Below, one piece after another: positions 31,138-38,892 of a DNA stretch of 40,728 nt. Origin of the DNA: Achromobacter veterisilvae. Lineage in GTDB: Bacteria > Pseudomonadota > Gammaproteobacteria > Burkholderiales > Burkholderiaceae_B. The stretch covers positions 1 through 40,728 of the forward strand of contig NZ_UFQC01000051.1 of the NCBI RefSeq assembly GCF_900496975.1, written 5' to 3'. How positions within the stretch are numbered: the stretch's first letter is position 1; each line of letters begins with the position of its first letter. The notes under the pieces were generated by a model that had not been told where the DNA came from, searched no databases, and worked only from the letters and a program-made list of their open reading frames with translations. The position numbers were made by a program, and so were the translations under genes.

Positions 31138-31163
31138 TGCGTGAAATTCACGCAATGCGTGAA
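31138..31163. promoter_or_regulatory. Operator-like inverted and direct repeat TGCGTGAA (candidate activator site)
   Basis: TGCGTGAA-A-TTCACGCA (31138-31154, perfect 8-bp arms) followed by a third half-site TGCGTGAA at 31156-31163, in direct repeat 18 bp from the first. Its centre is roughly 110-120 bp before the start predicted from the -24/-12 promoter at 31248-31262, the usual distance for a sigma-54 activator. Confidence 0.55.
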
Positions 31164-31247
31164 AATTTTCCAACATAGCGCAACCGGCAGCGCGCCTGCC
31201 CCCGCAAACTCGCGGGGCGCCCGGGCGGGGACCCGGCCATTTCGGGC

Positions 31248-31262
31248 TGGCATGCATTTTGC
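31248..31262 (+). promoter_or_regulatory. Sigma-54 (-24/-12) promoter of the AtuA module
   Basis: TGGCAT-GCATT-TTGC: the invariant GG and GC pairs are present with the exact 5-bp spacing of the consensus TGGCAC-N5-TTGC. Transcription would start near 31274, leaving about 47 nt before the ATG at 31321. No sigma-70 promoter of comparable quality is seen in this gap. Confidence 0.65.
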
Positions 31263-31320
31263 GTTATAGCCAGGGCCGGTACGAGCGATACCGGACGACC
31301 CAACCGAAGAGACTATACCA

Positions 31321-32682
31321 ATGCGTTCCATGAGCATCATCTGCCCGAACGGGCACTTAGGATTCGCCCCGCTGCGTACCGAGAGTTTCCAGCGCGGCGT
31401 TGCCGCCGGGCCGGACTGCATCGCCGCCGACTCGGGCAGCGACGACGTGGGCCCGGTGCCGCTGGGCTCCGACACTTCCACCAGCCCGCAGGCGTGGCAG
31501 CGCCACGACCTGGAGCAGATGCTCCTGGCCGCGCGCAAGCTGGGCGTGCCCATGATCGTGGGATCGGCCGGCGATACCGGCTCCAACAGCCGCGTGGACC
31601 TGTACGTGCGGCTCATCAAGGAAATCGCCGCCGAACACGGGCTGGCGCCGTTCAAGATCGGCTACTTCTATTCCGAAGTGGACAAGGAGCGCGTGCGCAA
31701 GGCGCTGCGCGACGGCGCCCAGGTGGCCGGGCTGGACGGCTACGCCGACCTGACGGAGGCGGAGCTGGATGCCACCGACCGCATCGTGGCGGTGGCCGGC
31801 GTGCACCCCTATCTCGAACTGCTGCAAGCCGGCGCGGACGTCATCATCGGCGGGCGCAGCTCGGACGCCGCGGTGTTCGCCGCGCCCGCGCTGCACCGGG
31901 GCTACGACGCGGACAAGGCCTACTACCTCGGCAAGGTGCTGGAATGCGCGTCCTTCTGCGCCGAACCCTATGGCGGCAAGGAAACCGTGATGGGCGAGAT
32001 CTCGGCGGAAGACGTGCGCGTCACCGCCATGCACCCCGACCAGCGCTGCACCATCGCGTCGGTCGCCGGCCACGCGATGTACGAGCGGTCCAACCCCTAC
32101 GAAGAATATTTCGCGGGCGGCAAGCTGGACATGACCCATTGCAGCTATGAACAGCTAAGCGAAAAGACCACCCGCATCACCGGCTCGCGCTTCCACCCCG
32201 CCGACCAGGTGCGCGTGAAGCTGGAAGGTTCCGGCAAGGTCGGCGAACGCTATATGGGACTGTGCGGCATACGGGATCCCTACACCATCGAAAACGTGGA
32301 CCGCGTCATCGGCTGGGCGCGCGAAAAAGTGCGCGAACGGTTCGGCGATTCCGGCTACGAGCTGCACTACAAGGTGTATGGGCGCGACGGCGTCATGGGC
32401 GACCTGGAGCCGCTGCGGGACCGGCCCGGCCATGAGCTCTGCGTCATGGTCCAGGGGGTCGCCCCCACGAGCGACATGGCCGAAGAGCTGACGTTGACGG
32501 GCTTGCGCCAGATGTTCTACGCCCGCCTGCCCGACGTGAAAGGCACGGCCGGCTCGGTGTCGTTCCCGCTGGACGAAGTGGTGCGCACGAGCGCGGCCTA
32601 CCGCTGGACCCTGAACCATACCTTGCCGGTGGACAATGCCGGCGAACTCTTCCCGACCCACCTCACCGAGGCTGGCGCCTGA
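31321..32682 (+). CDS. AtuA family protein (DUF1446, acyclic terpene utilisation type)
   Basis: A 453-residue protein of the AtuA/DUF1446 family; the founding member belongs to the citronellol/geraniol cluster of Pseudomonas, but its reaction is unknown. Conserved stretches are PNGHLGFAPLRTESFQRGVA near the N-terminus, VGSAGDTGSNSRVDLYVRLI, GADVIIGGRSSDAAVFAAPA and THCSYEQLSEKTTRITGSRF. Pseudomonas AtuA enzymes sit with carboxylase genes; here the partners are a DUF4387 protein and a Bug transporter component, a pairing common in Burkholderiales, where small organic acids are the likely substrates. The start is the first ATG, 47 nt after the predicted sigma-54 start site. Confidence 0.85.
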   Translation: MRSMSIICPNGHLGFAPLRTESFQRGVAAGPDCIAADSGSDDVGPVPLGSDTSTSPQAWQRHDLEQMLLAARKLGVPMIVGSAGDTGSNSRVDLYVRLIKEIAAEHGLAPFKIGYFYSEVDKERVRKALRDGAQVAGLDGYADLTEAELDATDRIVAVAGVHPYLELLQAGADVIIGGRSSDAAVFAAPALHRGYDADKAYYLGKVLECASFCAEPYGGKETVMGEISAEDVRVTAMHPDQRCTIASVAGHAMYERSNPYEEYFAGGKLDMTHCSYEQLSEKTTRITGSRFHPADQVRVKLEGSGKVGERYMGLCGIRDPYTIENVDRVIGWAREKVRERFGDSGYELHYKVYGRDGVMGDLEPLRDRPGHELCVMVQGVAPTSDMAEELTLTGLRQMFYARLPDVKGTAGSVSFPLDEVVRTSAAYRWTLNHTLPVDNAGELFPTHLTEAGA

Positions 32683-32694
32683 GCCGGCAAGACC

Positions 32695-33021
32695 ATGAGC
32701 ACCCAGAAACTCAGCACCCTGGCCAAGACCATCCGCAGCAAGAACGCGGGCGTGAACAAAATCACCTTCGACATCATCTTCCGGGATCCGTCGGTCTACG
32801 AGGCGGTCAAGCGCTCCGGCGCGGTGACGCGCGCCAGCGTGGCGGCCTTGTACCGGATCGAGGACGGCCGCATCTCCGACTTCGTGCATTACGATCCCGG
32901 CCTGGCCATCAAGTTCACGATCTACCGGCTGGCTCCCAGCGGATCCGCCGGCGACGGCGATATCTTCGGGGCGCAGCAATACGCGCCGCTGCTCGACATC
33001 GCGGTCCCCATGCCGGACTGA
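32695..33021 (+). CDS. DUF4387 domain protein
   Basis: A 108-residue protein with the DUF4387 signature: LAKTIRSKNAGVNKITFDII, FRDPSVYEAVKRSG and QQYAPLLDIAVP. It almost always follows an AtuA-family gene, and in larger relatives the two are fused, so a complex or joint activity is likely. No catalytic motif is recognisable. It starts 12 bp after the AtuA stop. Confidence 0.85.
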   Translation: MSTQKLSTLAKTIRSKNAGVNKITFDIIFRDPSVYEAVKRSGAVTRASVAALYRIEDGRISDFVHYDPGLAIKFTIYRLAPSGSAGDGDIFGAQQYAPLLDIAVPMPD

Positions 33022-33026
33022 ACGCC

Positions 33027-33050
33027 GCGGGCGCCGGGAACGGCGCCCGC
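33027..33050 (+). terminator. 10-bp hairpin between DUF4387 and the Bug gene
   Basis: GCGGGCGCCG / CGGCGCCCGC with a GGAA loop, followed by only three T. More likely an attenuator or an mRNA-stabilising structure within the operon than a full terminator. Confidence 0.45.
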
Positions 33051-33078
33051 CCCTTTCCGCTTCCTTCGAGAATCGATC

Positions 33079-34044
33079 ATGAAAGCGCTAAAAGAAACCT
33101 TGTTGTTCCTGGCCGGGGCCGCCCTGGCCGGCGCGGCGGCCGCGGCCCAGCCCGACGTGCCCAAACAGGTCAAGATCGTGGTGCCGTTCACCGCCGGCGC
33201 CAGCAACGACGCGATCGCCCGCGCGATAGCGCCGCAACTCGCCGCCCGGTTCGGCAACACGGTCATCGTCGAGAACCGCGGCGGCGCCGCCGGCGCGATC
33301 GGCTCCGAGTACGTCGCGCGCTCGGCCAAGGACGGCTCGGTGCTGCTCCTGACGTCGAGCACCTTCCTGACCACCGCCGCCACCCAGCCGCACCTGCCCT
33401 ACGATCCGCTGAAGCAATTCGCCCCGGTCGCGATGATAGGCCAGGGCCCGCTGGTCATCGCGACTTCGGCGCAGACGCCCTACGGGTCGCTGCAACAACT
33501 GCTGGAGGCGGCCCGCAAGCGGCCCGGCGCCCTGAACTACGGTTCGGCCGGCGTCGGCTCGCTGGCGCACCTGGCGACGGTCATGCTGGACGACGCGGCG
33601 GGCACGGCAATGACGCACGTTCCCTACAAGGGCGCGGCCAACGCGGCCTCGGACCTGGCGGGCGGCCTGATCGACGTCATGCTGTCCAACTACAGCACGC
33701 TGGCCCCCGTCGTGCAGGGCAAGAAGGTCAAGCTGCTGGCCACGACCGCGGAGGCGCCCCAACCCGCCTTTCCCGGCCTGCCCCCCGCCGCGCAGACCCT
33801 GCCGGGCTATTCGGTGCAGATCTGGGTGGGCGTGTTCGCGCCGGCGGGCACGCCGCAGCCGTACATCGATCGGCTCAATGCGGCGCTGAACGAGATCTCG
33901 GCTTCGCCGGAGATGTCGGCGCTGCTCGACATCGACGGCACCGTGCCGGCCCGCCAGTCCAGCGCCGAGTTCGGCGAGCGCGTGCGCGATGAACTATCCC
34001 TGTGGCAAGGGATCGCCCGCAAGCACGGCATCAGTTCGGAATAG
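33079..34044 (+). CDS. Bug family (TctC) solute-binding protein
   Basis: A 321-residue periplasmic binding protein. A signal peptide with cleavage near residue 23 (FLAGAALAGAAAAA-QPDVP) precedes the Bug fold: KIVVPFTAGASNDAIARAIA, VIVENRGGAAGAIGSEYVA, TAMTHVPYKGAANAASDLAG and WVGVFAPAGTP. Bug proteins bind organic acids and feed tripartite tricarboxylate carriers; tctA/tctB are not adjacent, as is usual for the many orphan Bug genes of Bordetella. Third gene of the sigma-54 module, so it probably binds the substrate of the AtuA/DUF4387 pair. Its last 14 bp overlap the convergent activator gene. Confidence 0.92.
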   Translation: MKALKETLLFLAGAALAGAAAAAQPDVPKQVKIVVPFTAGASNDAIARAIAPQLAARFGNTVIVENRGGAAGAIGSEYVARSAKDGSVLLLTSSTFLTTAATQPHLPYDPLKQFAPVAMIGQGPLVIATSAQTPYGSLQQLLEAARKRPGALNYGSAGVGSLAHLATVMLDDAAGTAMTHVPYKGAANAASDLAGGLIDVMLSNYSTLAPVVQGKKVKLLATTAEAPQPAFPGLPPAAQTLPGYSVQIWVGVFAPAGTPQPYIDRLNAALNEISASPEMSALLDIDGTVPARQSSAEFGERVRDELSLWQGIARKHGISSE

Positions 34045-35023
34045 CGTCGACGGGCCCCAGCCCCAGCTTGACCATCTGGTGCCGCAGGGCATGCCGCGTC
34101 AGGCCCAGGCGCTGCGCGGCGCGGCCCAGGTTGCCCTCCTCGGCCCGCAGGGCCGCGCGGATCAGGCCGCGCTGGAACTGCGCGGTCTGTTCCGCGTAGC
34201 CGCCGGCGGAGGGGGACGCCGGCGAAGGCGCGGGCTTGCCCGCGTCGCGCAGGATGCGCTGCGGCAGGTGTTGCGGCAGCACGGTGTCGCCGTCTTCCAG
34301 GATGCAGATCCGTTCGAGCAGATTGCTCAGTTCGCGCACATTGCCCGGCCACGCATAGGACCTGAAAATGCGCCGGACCTCGGGATCGATGGCGGTGAAG
34401 CCGCTGCCGTGGGTGGCGTTGTATCGCTCCAGGAAACGCTGCGCAAGCACCAGCACGTCGTCGCCGCGTTCGCGCAGCGGCGGCAGGTTGATCGACACGA
34501 CCTGCAGCCGGTAATAAAGGTCGTCCCGGAACCGGCCCGCCTGGACTTCCCCCAGCAGGATCTTGTTGGTGGCGGCGATGAACCGGGCGTCGATCGAGAC
34601 CTCCTGCACCGAGCCGATGCGCCGGAAGCGCCGGCTGTCCAGCAGCGTCAGGATCTTGGCCTGCATGACCGGATCCAGCTCCCGGATCTCGTCCAGGAAC
34701 ACGCTGCCGCCATTGGCGGCCTCGAGCAGGCCGGTCTTGCGCGCCACGGCCCCGGTGAACGCGCCCCGTTCGTGGCCGAAAAGCTCGGACTCGAGCAGAT
34801 TGCCGGGAATGGCGGCGCAGTTGATCTCGGTATAGCCCTTGTCCGCGCGCGCCGACTGCGCATGCAGGCTGCGGGCGACCAGCCCCTTGCCGGTGCCGGT
34901 TTCGCCGTAGATGAGGACGATGCTGGCGCGGCTGCGCGCAACCCGGCGCACCAGATCGCGCAGCGCCGCCATCGACGGATGGTCGCCGATGAGCGGCTCG
35001 CAGGCGAACGGGGCGGTCGGCAT
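34031..35023 (-). CDS. Sigma-54-dependent transcriptional activator without sensor domain
   Basis: A 330-residue bacterial enhancer-binding protein. It begins almost directly with the AAA+ domain: Walker A GETGTGKG (40-47), the sigma-54 contact loop GAFTGA (87-92), Walker B VFLDEI (108-113), sensor I ATNK, arginine-finger region RFRDDLYYRLQVV, then the Fis-type DNA-binding domain (GNLGRAAQRLGLTRHALRHQ). There is no receiver, GAF or PAS domain, so regulation must come from a partner, the level of protein or the effector site itself, as in PspF. The ATG at 35023 is 11 bp after orn. It is convergent with the Bug gene and the best candidate to act on the -24/-12 promoter at 31248. Confidence 0.92.
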   Translation of the reverse strand: MPTAPFACEPLIGDHPSMAALRDLVRRVARSRASIVLIYGETGTGKGLVARSLHAQSARADKGYTEINCAAIPGNLLESELFGHERGAFTGAVARKTGLLEAANGGSVFLDEIRELDPVMQAKILTLLDSRRFRRIGSVQEVSIDARFIAATNKILLGEVQAGRFRDDLYYRLQVVSINLPPLRERGDDVLVLAQRFLERYNATHGSGFTAIDPEVRRIFRSYAWPGNVRELSNLLERICILEDGDTVLPQHLPQRILRDAGKPAPSPASPSAGGYAEQTAQFQRGLIRAALRAEEGNLGRAAQRLGLTRHALRHQMVKLGLGPVDAIPN

Positions 35024-35034
35024 GGACGCGGCCG

Positions 35035-35580
35035 CTACACTTTCAGGAAGTGTTCGCGGTAGTACTTCAGTTCGTCGATCGATTCGTAGATGTCCGCCAG
35101 CGCTTCGTGGCGGCTCTTCTTCTCGAACCCCTTGTAGACCGCGGGCGCCCAGCGGCGCGCCAGTTCCTTCAGCGTGCTGACGTCGAGGTTGCGGTAATGG
35201 AAGAACTGCTCCAGGCGCGGCATGTAAGCAAACATGAACCGGCGGTCCTGACTGATGGTATTGCCGCACAGCGGCGACTTTCCGGCCGGCACATGCTGCG
35301 CGAGAAACGCCAACAGCGTATCCTCTGCCTGCGCCTCGGACACGGTGGACGCCTTGACCTTGTCGATCAGCCCGCTCTTGCCGTGCGTGGACTTGTTCCA
35401 GTTGTCCATGGCGTCGAGCAGGCTGTCGGGCTGGTGCACCACCAGCACGGGGCCTTCGGCCACGACCGTCAGGTCAGCCTCGGTCACCACCACGGCGACC
35501 TCGATGATGCGTTCTTTTTCAGGGTCCAGGCCGGTCATTTCCATGTCCAGCCAGACCAGGCGGTTTTCATTCACAGCCAT
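35035..35580 (-). CDS. orn: Oligoribonuclease
   Basis: A 181-residue DEDDh 3'-5' exoribonuclease that finishes degradation of di- to penta-nucleotides and of pGpG. The ExoI motif WLDMEMTGLD (D12, E14), ExoII SPLCGNTISQDRRF and ExoIII KKSRHEALADIYESI with the catalytic His are all present. Normal length. It is divergent from the M48 protease gene, with a GC-rich repeat in the gap, and is followed by the activator gene 11 bp downstream. Confidence 0.97.
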   Translation of the reverse strand: MAVNENRLVWLDMEMTGLDPEKERIIEVAVVVTEADLTVVAEGPVLVVHQPDSLLDAMDNWNKSTHGKSGLIDKVKASTVSEAQAEDTLLAFLAQHVPAGKSPLCGNTISQDRRFMFAYMPRLEQFFHYRNLDVSTLKELARRWAPAVYKGFEKKSRHEALADIYESIDELKYYREHFLKV

Positions 35581-35596
35581 ATAATTTACCTATAAG

Positions 35597-35642
35597 AGTG
35601 CCCCCACGCTGCGCCTTCGGCTTGCTGCCCCCAAGGGGGCGC
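35597..35642. repeat. GC-rich intergenic repeat (family B, inverted copy 3)
   Basis: GCCCCCACGCTGCGCCTTCG...GCCCCCAAGGGGGCGC between orn and the M48 gene. Its reverse complement follows the plan of the copies at 23677 and 28270 (GGCGCCCCCTT..., GAAGCGC-type core, GTGGGGGC end). Confidence 0.65.
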
Positions 35643-35715
35643 TTTTACCTTGGGGCGGCCCGGCGGTAAAACACGCGATTTTCGCACACACCTACTAGAG
35701 CAATCCGCAACGCCC

Positions 35716-36963
35716 ATGTTCACTTTGCTGTTCGTCGCCTTCCTGCTGACCGATATTGCCGTGCGCCTGTGGCTGGCGTCGCGGCAGATCCGCCACGTCG
35801 CGCTCAACCGCGGCCAGGTGCCGTCCGAATTCTCCCACCGGATCGGGCTGGCGAGCCATCAGCGCGCGGCCGACTACACCGTGGCGCGGGTCAAGCTGGG
35901 CATGCTGGAGCGCACCTACGACGCCGTCCTGCTGGTGTGCCTGACCTTGATGGGCGGGCTGCAATTCATCGACCTGATGGTAGGCCAGCTTACCAGCAAC
36001 GACTTCCTCCGGCAGATGCTGTTGCTGGTCGCCGTGGCGCTGCTGCTGGGCCTGCTGGGCCTGCCCTTCACCTTGTGGCGGCAATTCCGGCTGGAGGCCC
36101 GCTTCGGCTTCAACCGGATGACCCCGCAGTTGTTCGCCGCCGACGCCTTGAAGGGCCTGGCGGTGGCCGCGGTGCTGGGCCTGCCGCTGGCGGCGGCGGT
36201 GCTGTGGCTGATGGGCAGCGCCGGCGCGTACTGGTGGATCTGGGCCTGGGCGCTGTGGACGGTCTTCAACCTGGCGCTGCTGATCGTCTACCCGATGTTC
36301 ATCGCCCCGCTCTTCAACAAGTTCACCCCGCTGTCCGACCCGGAACTGGCCGGCCGCATCCAGCGCCTGGCGCAGCGCTGCGGCTTCGCGCTGAACGGGC
36401 TGTTCGTGATGGACGGCTCGCGCCGCTCTGCCCACGGCAACGCCTATTTCACGGGCTTCGGGCGCTCGCGCCGCATCGTGTTCTTCGACACGCTGCTGGC
36501 GCGGCTGAACGGCGACGAGATCGAGGCGGTGCTGGCGCACGAGCTGGGCCATTTCGCCAAGCGCCACATCGTCAAGCGCATCGTGTTCAGCTTCGCCGCC
36601 GCGCTGGCGTTCTTCGCCATCCTGGGCTGGGTTTCCCAGCAGCCCTGGTTCTACGTGGGGCTGGGCGTGCTGCCGCAACTGGGCGGACGCAACGACGCGA
36701 TGGCGCTGCTGCTGTTCTTCCTGGCCATCCCCGTATTCACCTTCATGCTGACGCCCCTGGCCAGTTGGTACTCGCGTCGCGACGAATTCGAAGCGGACCG
36801 CTATGCGGCCGAACAGAGCTCGGCGGAACGCCTGGTCTCCGCGCTGGTCAAACTCTACGACGACAACGCCGCCACACTGACCCCCGACCCTGTGCATTCC
36901 GCCTTCTACGACAGCCATCCCCCCGCCGCCGTGCGCATCCGCCACCTGATGGCGCCCGCATGA
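35716..36963 (+). CDS. M48 family membrane metalloprotease (Ste24/CAAX protease type)
   Basis: A 415-residue membrane protease of the Ste24p-like branch, with about seven hydrophobic segments before and after the zinc site. The catalytic motif HELGH lies in EIEAVLAHELGHFAKRHIVK, and the third ligand region is RDEFEADRYAAEQ. The N-terminal membrane region (TLLFVAFLLTDIAVRLWLAS) and the WWIWAWALWTVFNLALL helices are typical. Likely role: inner-membrane protein quality control; true CAAX prenylation does not occur in bacteria. The start at 35716 is chosen because the first TM follows at once. It overlaps rsgA by 4 bp (ATGA). Confidence 0.92.
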   Translation: MFTLLFVAFLLTDIAVRLWLASRQIRHVALNRGQVPSEFSHRIGLASHQRAADYTVARVKLGMLERTYDAVLLVCLTLMGGLQFIDLMVGQLTSNDFLRQMLLLVAVALLLGLLGLPFTLWRQFRLEARFGFNRMTPQLFAADALKGLAVAAVLGLPLAAAVLWLMGSAGAYWWIWAWALWTVFNLALLIVYPMFIAPLFNKFTPLSDPELAGRIQRLAQRCGFALNGLFVMDGSRRSAHGNAYFTGFGRSRRIVFFDTLLARLNGDEIEAVLAHELGHFAKRHIVKRIVFSFAAALAFFAILGWVSQQPWFYVGLGVLPQLGGRNDAMALLLFFLAIPVFTFMLTPLASWYSRRDEFEADRYAAEQSSAERLVSALVKLYDDNAATLTPDPVHSAFYDSHPPAAVRIRHLMAPA

Positions 36964-37922
36964 GCGGCCCGAGCCGCCCCAAGGGCGCTTACCAGAACGG
37001 GCAACACGCCAGCGCGCAGGCCGCCGCGCCGAACGAGGGCCGCATCATCGCGGCACACGGGCGCCACTACACTGTGGAGCTTGCCGACGGCACGCTGCGC
37101 AAGTGCTTTCCGCGCGGCAAGAAGGCCGGGGCCGCCGTGGGCGACCTCGTGCGCATCACGCCCCAAGGCAAGGACGAAGGCGCCATCGACGCCATCCTGC
37201 CCCGGCGCAACCTGCTGTACCGTTCCGACGAAATGCGCTCCAAGCAGTTCGCGTCCAATGTGGACCAACTGCTGATCGTCATCGCCGTGCAGCCCACCTT
37301 CTCCGACGACCTGACCGGGCGCGCCCTTGCCGGCGCGTGGAGCGCCGGGATCGCGCCTATCGTCGTCCTGAACAAGACCGACCTGGCGGACGCGCTGCCG
37401 GCGGCGCGCGCGCGGCTGGCGCCGATCGCGGCGCTGGGCGTGGACGTGATCGAACTCAGCGCGCTGGAACCCGAGAAAGTGCACGCCGTGCTCGCGCCGC
37501 GCCTGGCCGGGCACACCAGCCTGCTGCTCGGACAAAGCGGCATGGGCAAATCGACGCTGCTCAACGCCCTGGTGCCGGACGCGGCCGCGCCCACGCGCGA
37601 ACACTCCACCGCCCTGGACATGGGCAAGCACACCACCACCAGCACCCGGCTCTACCACCTGCCCGCCCCGGGCGGCGACCTGATCGACTCCCCGGGCTTC
37701 CAGGCCTTCGGCCTGCAGCACCTGAGCCGCGAGGACATCATCCGCGGCTTCCCGGAATTCACGCTGCCCATCGAACAGTGCCGTTTCTACAACTGCACCC
37801 ACCGGCACGAACCCGGCTGCGGCGTGGTCGCCGCCCTGGAGGCCGGCGCCATCGATCCGGCGCGCTACGCGCTGTACCAACGCATCCTGGAAGAGAACCT
37901 GGCGGGGCAGCAGCGTTATTGA
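36960..37922 (+). CDS. rsgA: Ribosome small subunit-dependent GTPase RsgA
   Basis: A 320-residue circularly permuted GTPase that checks late 30S maturation. Order of parts: OB fold (GRIIAAHGRHYTVELADGT), G4 NKTD, G5-like SALE, then G1 GQSGMGKSTLLN, G2 region (KHTTTSTRLYHL) and G3 DSPGFQ. The C-terminal zinc finger has CRFYNCTHRHEPGC. All permuted motifs are present. Translationally coupled to the M48 gene; the repeat cluster at 37930 follows its stop. Confidence 0.96.
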   Translation: MSGPSRPKGAYQNGQHASAQAAAPNEGRIIAAHGRHYTVELADGTLRKCFPRGKKAGAAVGDLVRITPQGKDEGAIDAILPRRNLLYRSDEMRSKQFASNVDQLLIVIAVQPTFSDDLTGRALAGAWSAGIAPIVVLNKTDLADALPAARARLAPIAALGVDVIELSALEPEKVHAVLAPRLAGHTSLLLGQSGMGKSTLLNALVPDAAAPTREHSTALDMGKHTTTSTRLYHLPAPGGDLIDSPGFQAFGLQHLSREDIIRGFPEFTLPIEQCRFYNCTHRHEPGCGVVAALEAGAIDPARYALYQRILEENLAGQQRY

Positions 37923-37929
37923 ACGAACC

Positions 37930-38020
37930 CGGTGTCAGACACCCGGACGCGCTGGTTTCAGCTTGAACGGGCATCTCGTGCGGGTGTCAGACACCGCGCC
38001 GGGTAAAGGTGCCCGGCACC
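37930..38020. repeat. Second cluster of GTGTCAGACAC palindromes
   Basis: GGTGTCAGACACC at 37931-37943 and again at 37983-37995, then a degenerate GGTGCCCGGCACC (38008-38020). The stretch 37969-37994 matches 20820-20845 with one difference. It lies between the convergent rsgA and Nudix genes, like the first cluster. Confidence 0.8.
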
Positions 38021-38037
38021 CGCATGCAATCGGCGGG

Positions 38038-38769
38038 TCAGCGCGGCGTGAAGCCGTGGCGCAGCAGGTGGTAGAGGTTGCGCAGCATGCCTGCCGTCGC
38101 CCCCCAGATGAAATGCTTGCCGTAGGGCATTCCGTAATACTGGCGCACCCGGCCGTCATCCAGCCGGGCCTCGTACAGGCGGTGGTTGCCGGGATCCATC
38201 AGGAACGACAGCGGCACCTCGAACACCTCGGCCACTTCGAACGCATCGGGCGCCAGATTGAAGCCGGGACGCACGAGCGACACCACGGGGATGATGGAGA
38301 ATCCCGTCGCCGTCAGGTACGGCGGCATGCTGCCCAGCACTTCCACATAGCTGGCCGGCAGGCCGGTTTCTTCCTGCGCTTCGCGCAAGGCGGCCGCCTC
38401 CGGCGTGGAGTCGCTGAGTTCGATGCGCCCGCCCGGAAAGCTGATCTGGCCCGCATGGTCGTGCAGGTGGGCGGCGCGCTGCGTCAGCATGATGGATACG
38501 CCGTTGTCGCGCGTCACCAGCGGAATCAGCACCGCGGCCGGCACGGGCGCGCCTTCGCGGCCCGGATAACGCAGGTCGGTGTCGCGCGACAGCTCCAGCG
38601 TCCAGGTGGACGGCTGGCTGAGCGTGCCCCGCAGCGAATCCGGGGTCAGCAGGCGGGCAGGCACGGCCGGCAGGGACTCGTTGGCCAGCACCCACGGTTG
38701 CGTCGCCGGATCGAAGCCGGGACGCGCCAGCGGCCTCCGGGGCCGCGGGGAAGACGAGGAATCAGACAT
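38038..38769 (-). CDS. CoA pyrophosphohydrolase-type Nudix hydrolase
   Basis: A 243-residue Nudix protein of the NudL/CoAse group, which splits CoA or related dinucleotides. The Nudix box is GGRIELSDSTPEAAALREAQ followed by EETGLP, fitting G-x5-E-x7-REUxEExGU. The preceding LTQRAAHLHDHAGQISFPGG is the CoAse (UPF0035) signature. An N-terminal Ser/Pro/Arg extension of ~25 residues looks disordered. It is downstream of rplS on the same strand but separated by a strong terminator. Confidence 0.9.
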   Translation of the reverse strand: MSDSSSSPRPRRPLARPGFDPATQPWVLANESLPAVPARLLTPDSLRGTLSQPSTWTLELSRDTDLRYPGREGAPVPAAVLIPLVTRDNGVSIMLTQRAAHLHDHAGQISFPGGRIELSDSTPEAAALREAQEETGLPASYVEVLGSMPPYLTATGFSIIPVVSLVRPGFNLAPDAFEVAEVFEVPLSFLMDPGNHRLYEARLDDGRVRQYYGMPYGKHFIWGATAGMLRNLYHLLRHGFTPR

Positions 38770-38785
38770 ACGGCTTTTTGAAAAG

Positions 38786-38813
38786 AAAAAGGCACCCTCG
38801 CAGGTGCCTTTTT
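38786..38813 (-). terminator. Terminator of rplS (bidirectional shape)
   Basis: GGCACC / GGTGCC with a 6-nt loop, flanked by AAAAA on one side and TTTTT on the other, so it can work on either strand; on the minus strand it ends rplS. Confidence 0.85.
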
Positions 38814-38892
38814 AACCCGGAAACCCGTGCCGGACGAAAACGCGGGAAGGCGTAAGCGTCCGACACTGGCAGGGCCGTGTACCGATAAGCGA

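Noticed and set aside
30306..31655. A 449-codon minus-strand frame covering nnrE and the start of the AtuA gene
   Set aside because: Out of frame with NnrE, low complexity, and crosses the sigma-54 promoter and the operator-like repeat.
34031..35269. Longer form of the sigma-54 activator (412 residues)
   Set aside because: The extra 80 residues lie inside orn and show no domain; the ATG at 35023 directly precedes the AAA+ domain.
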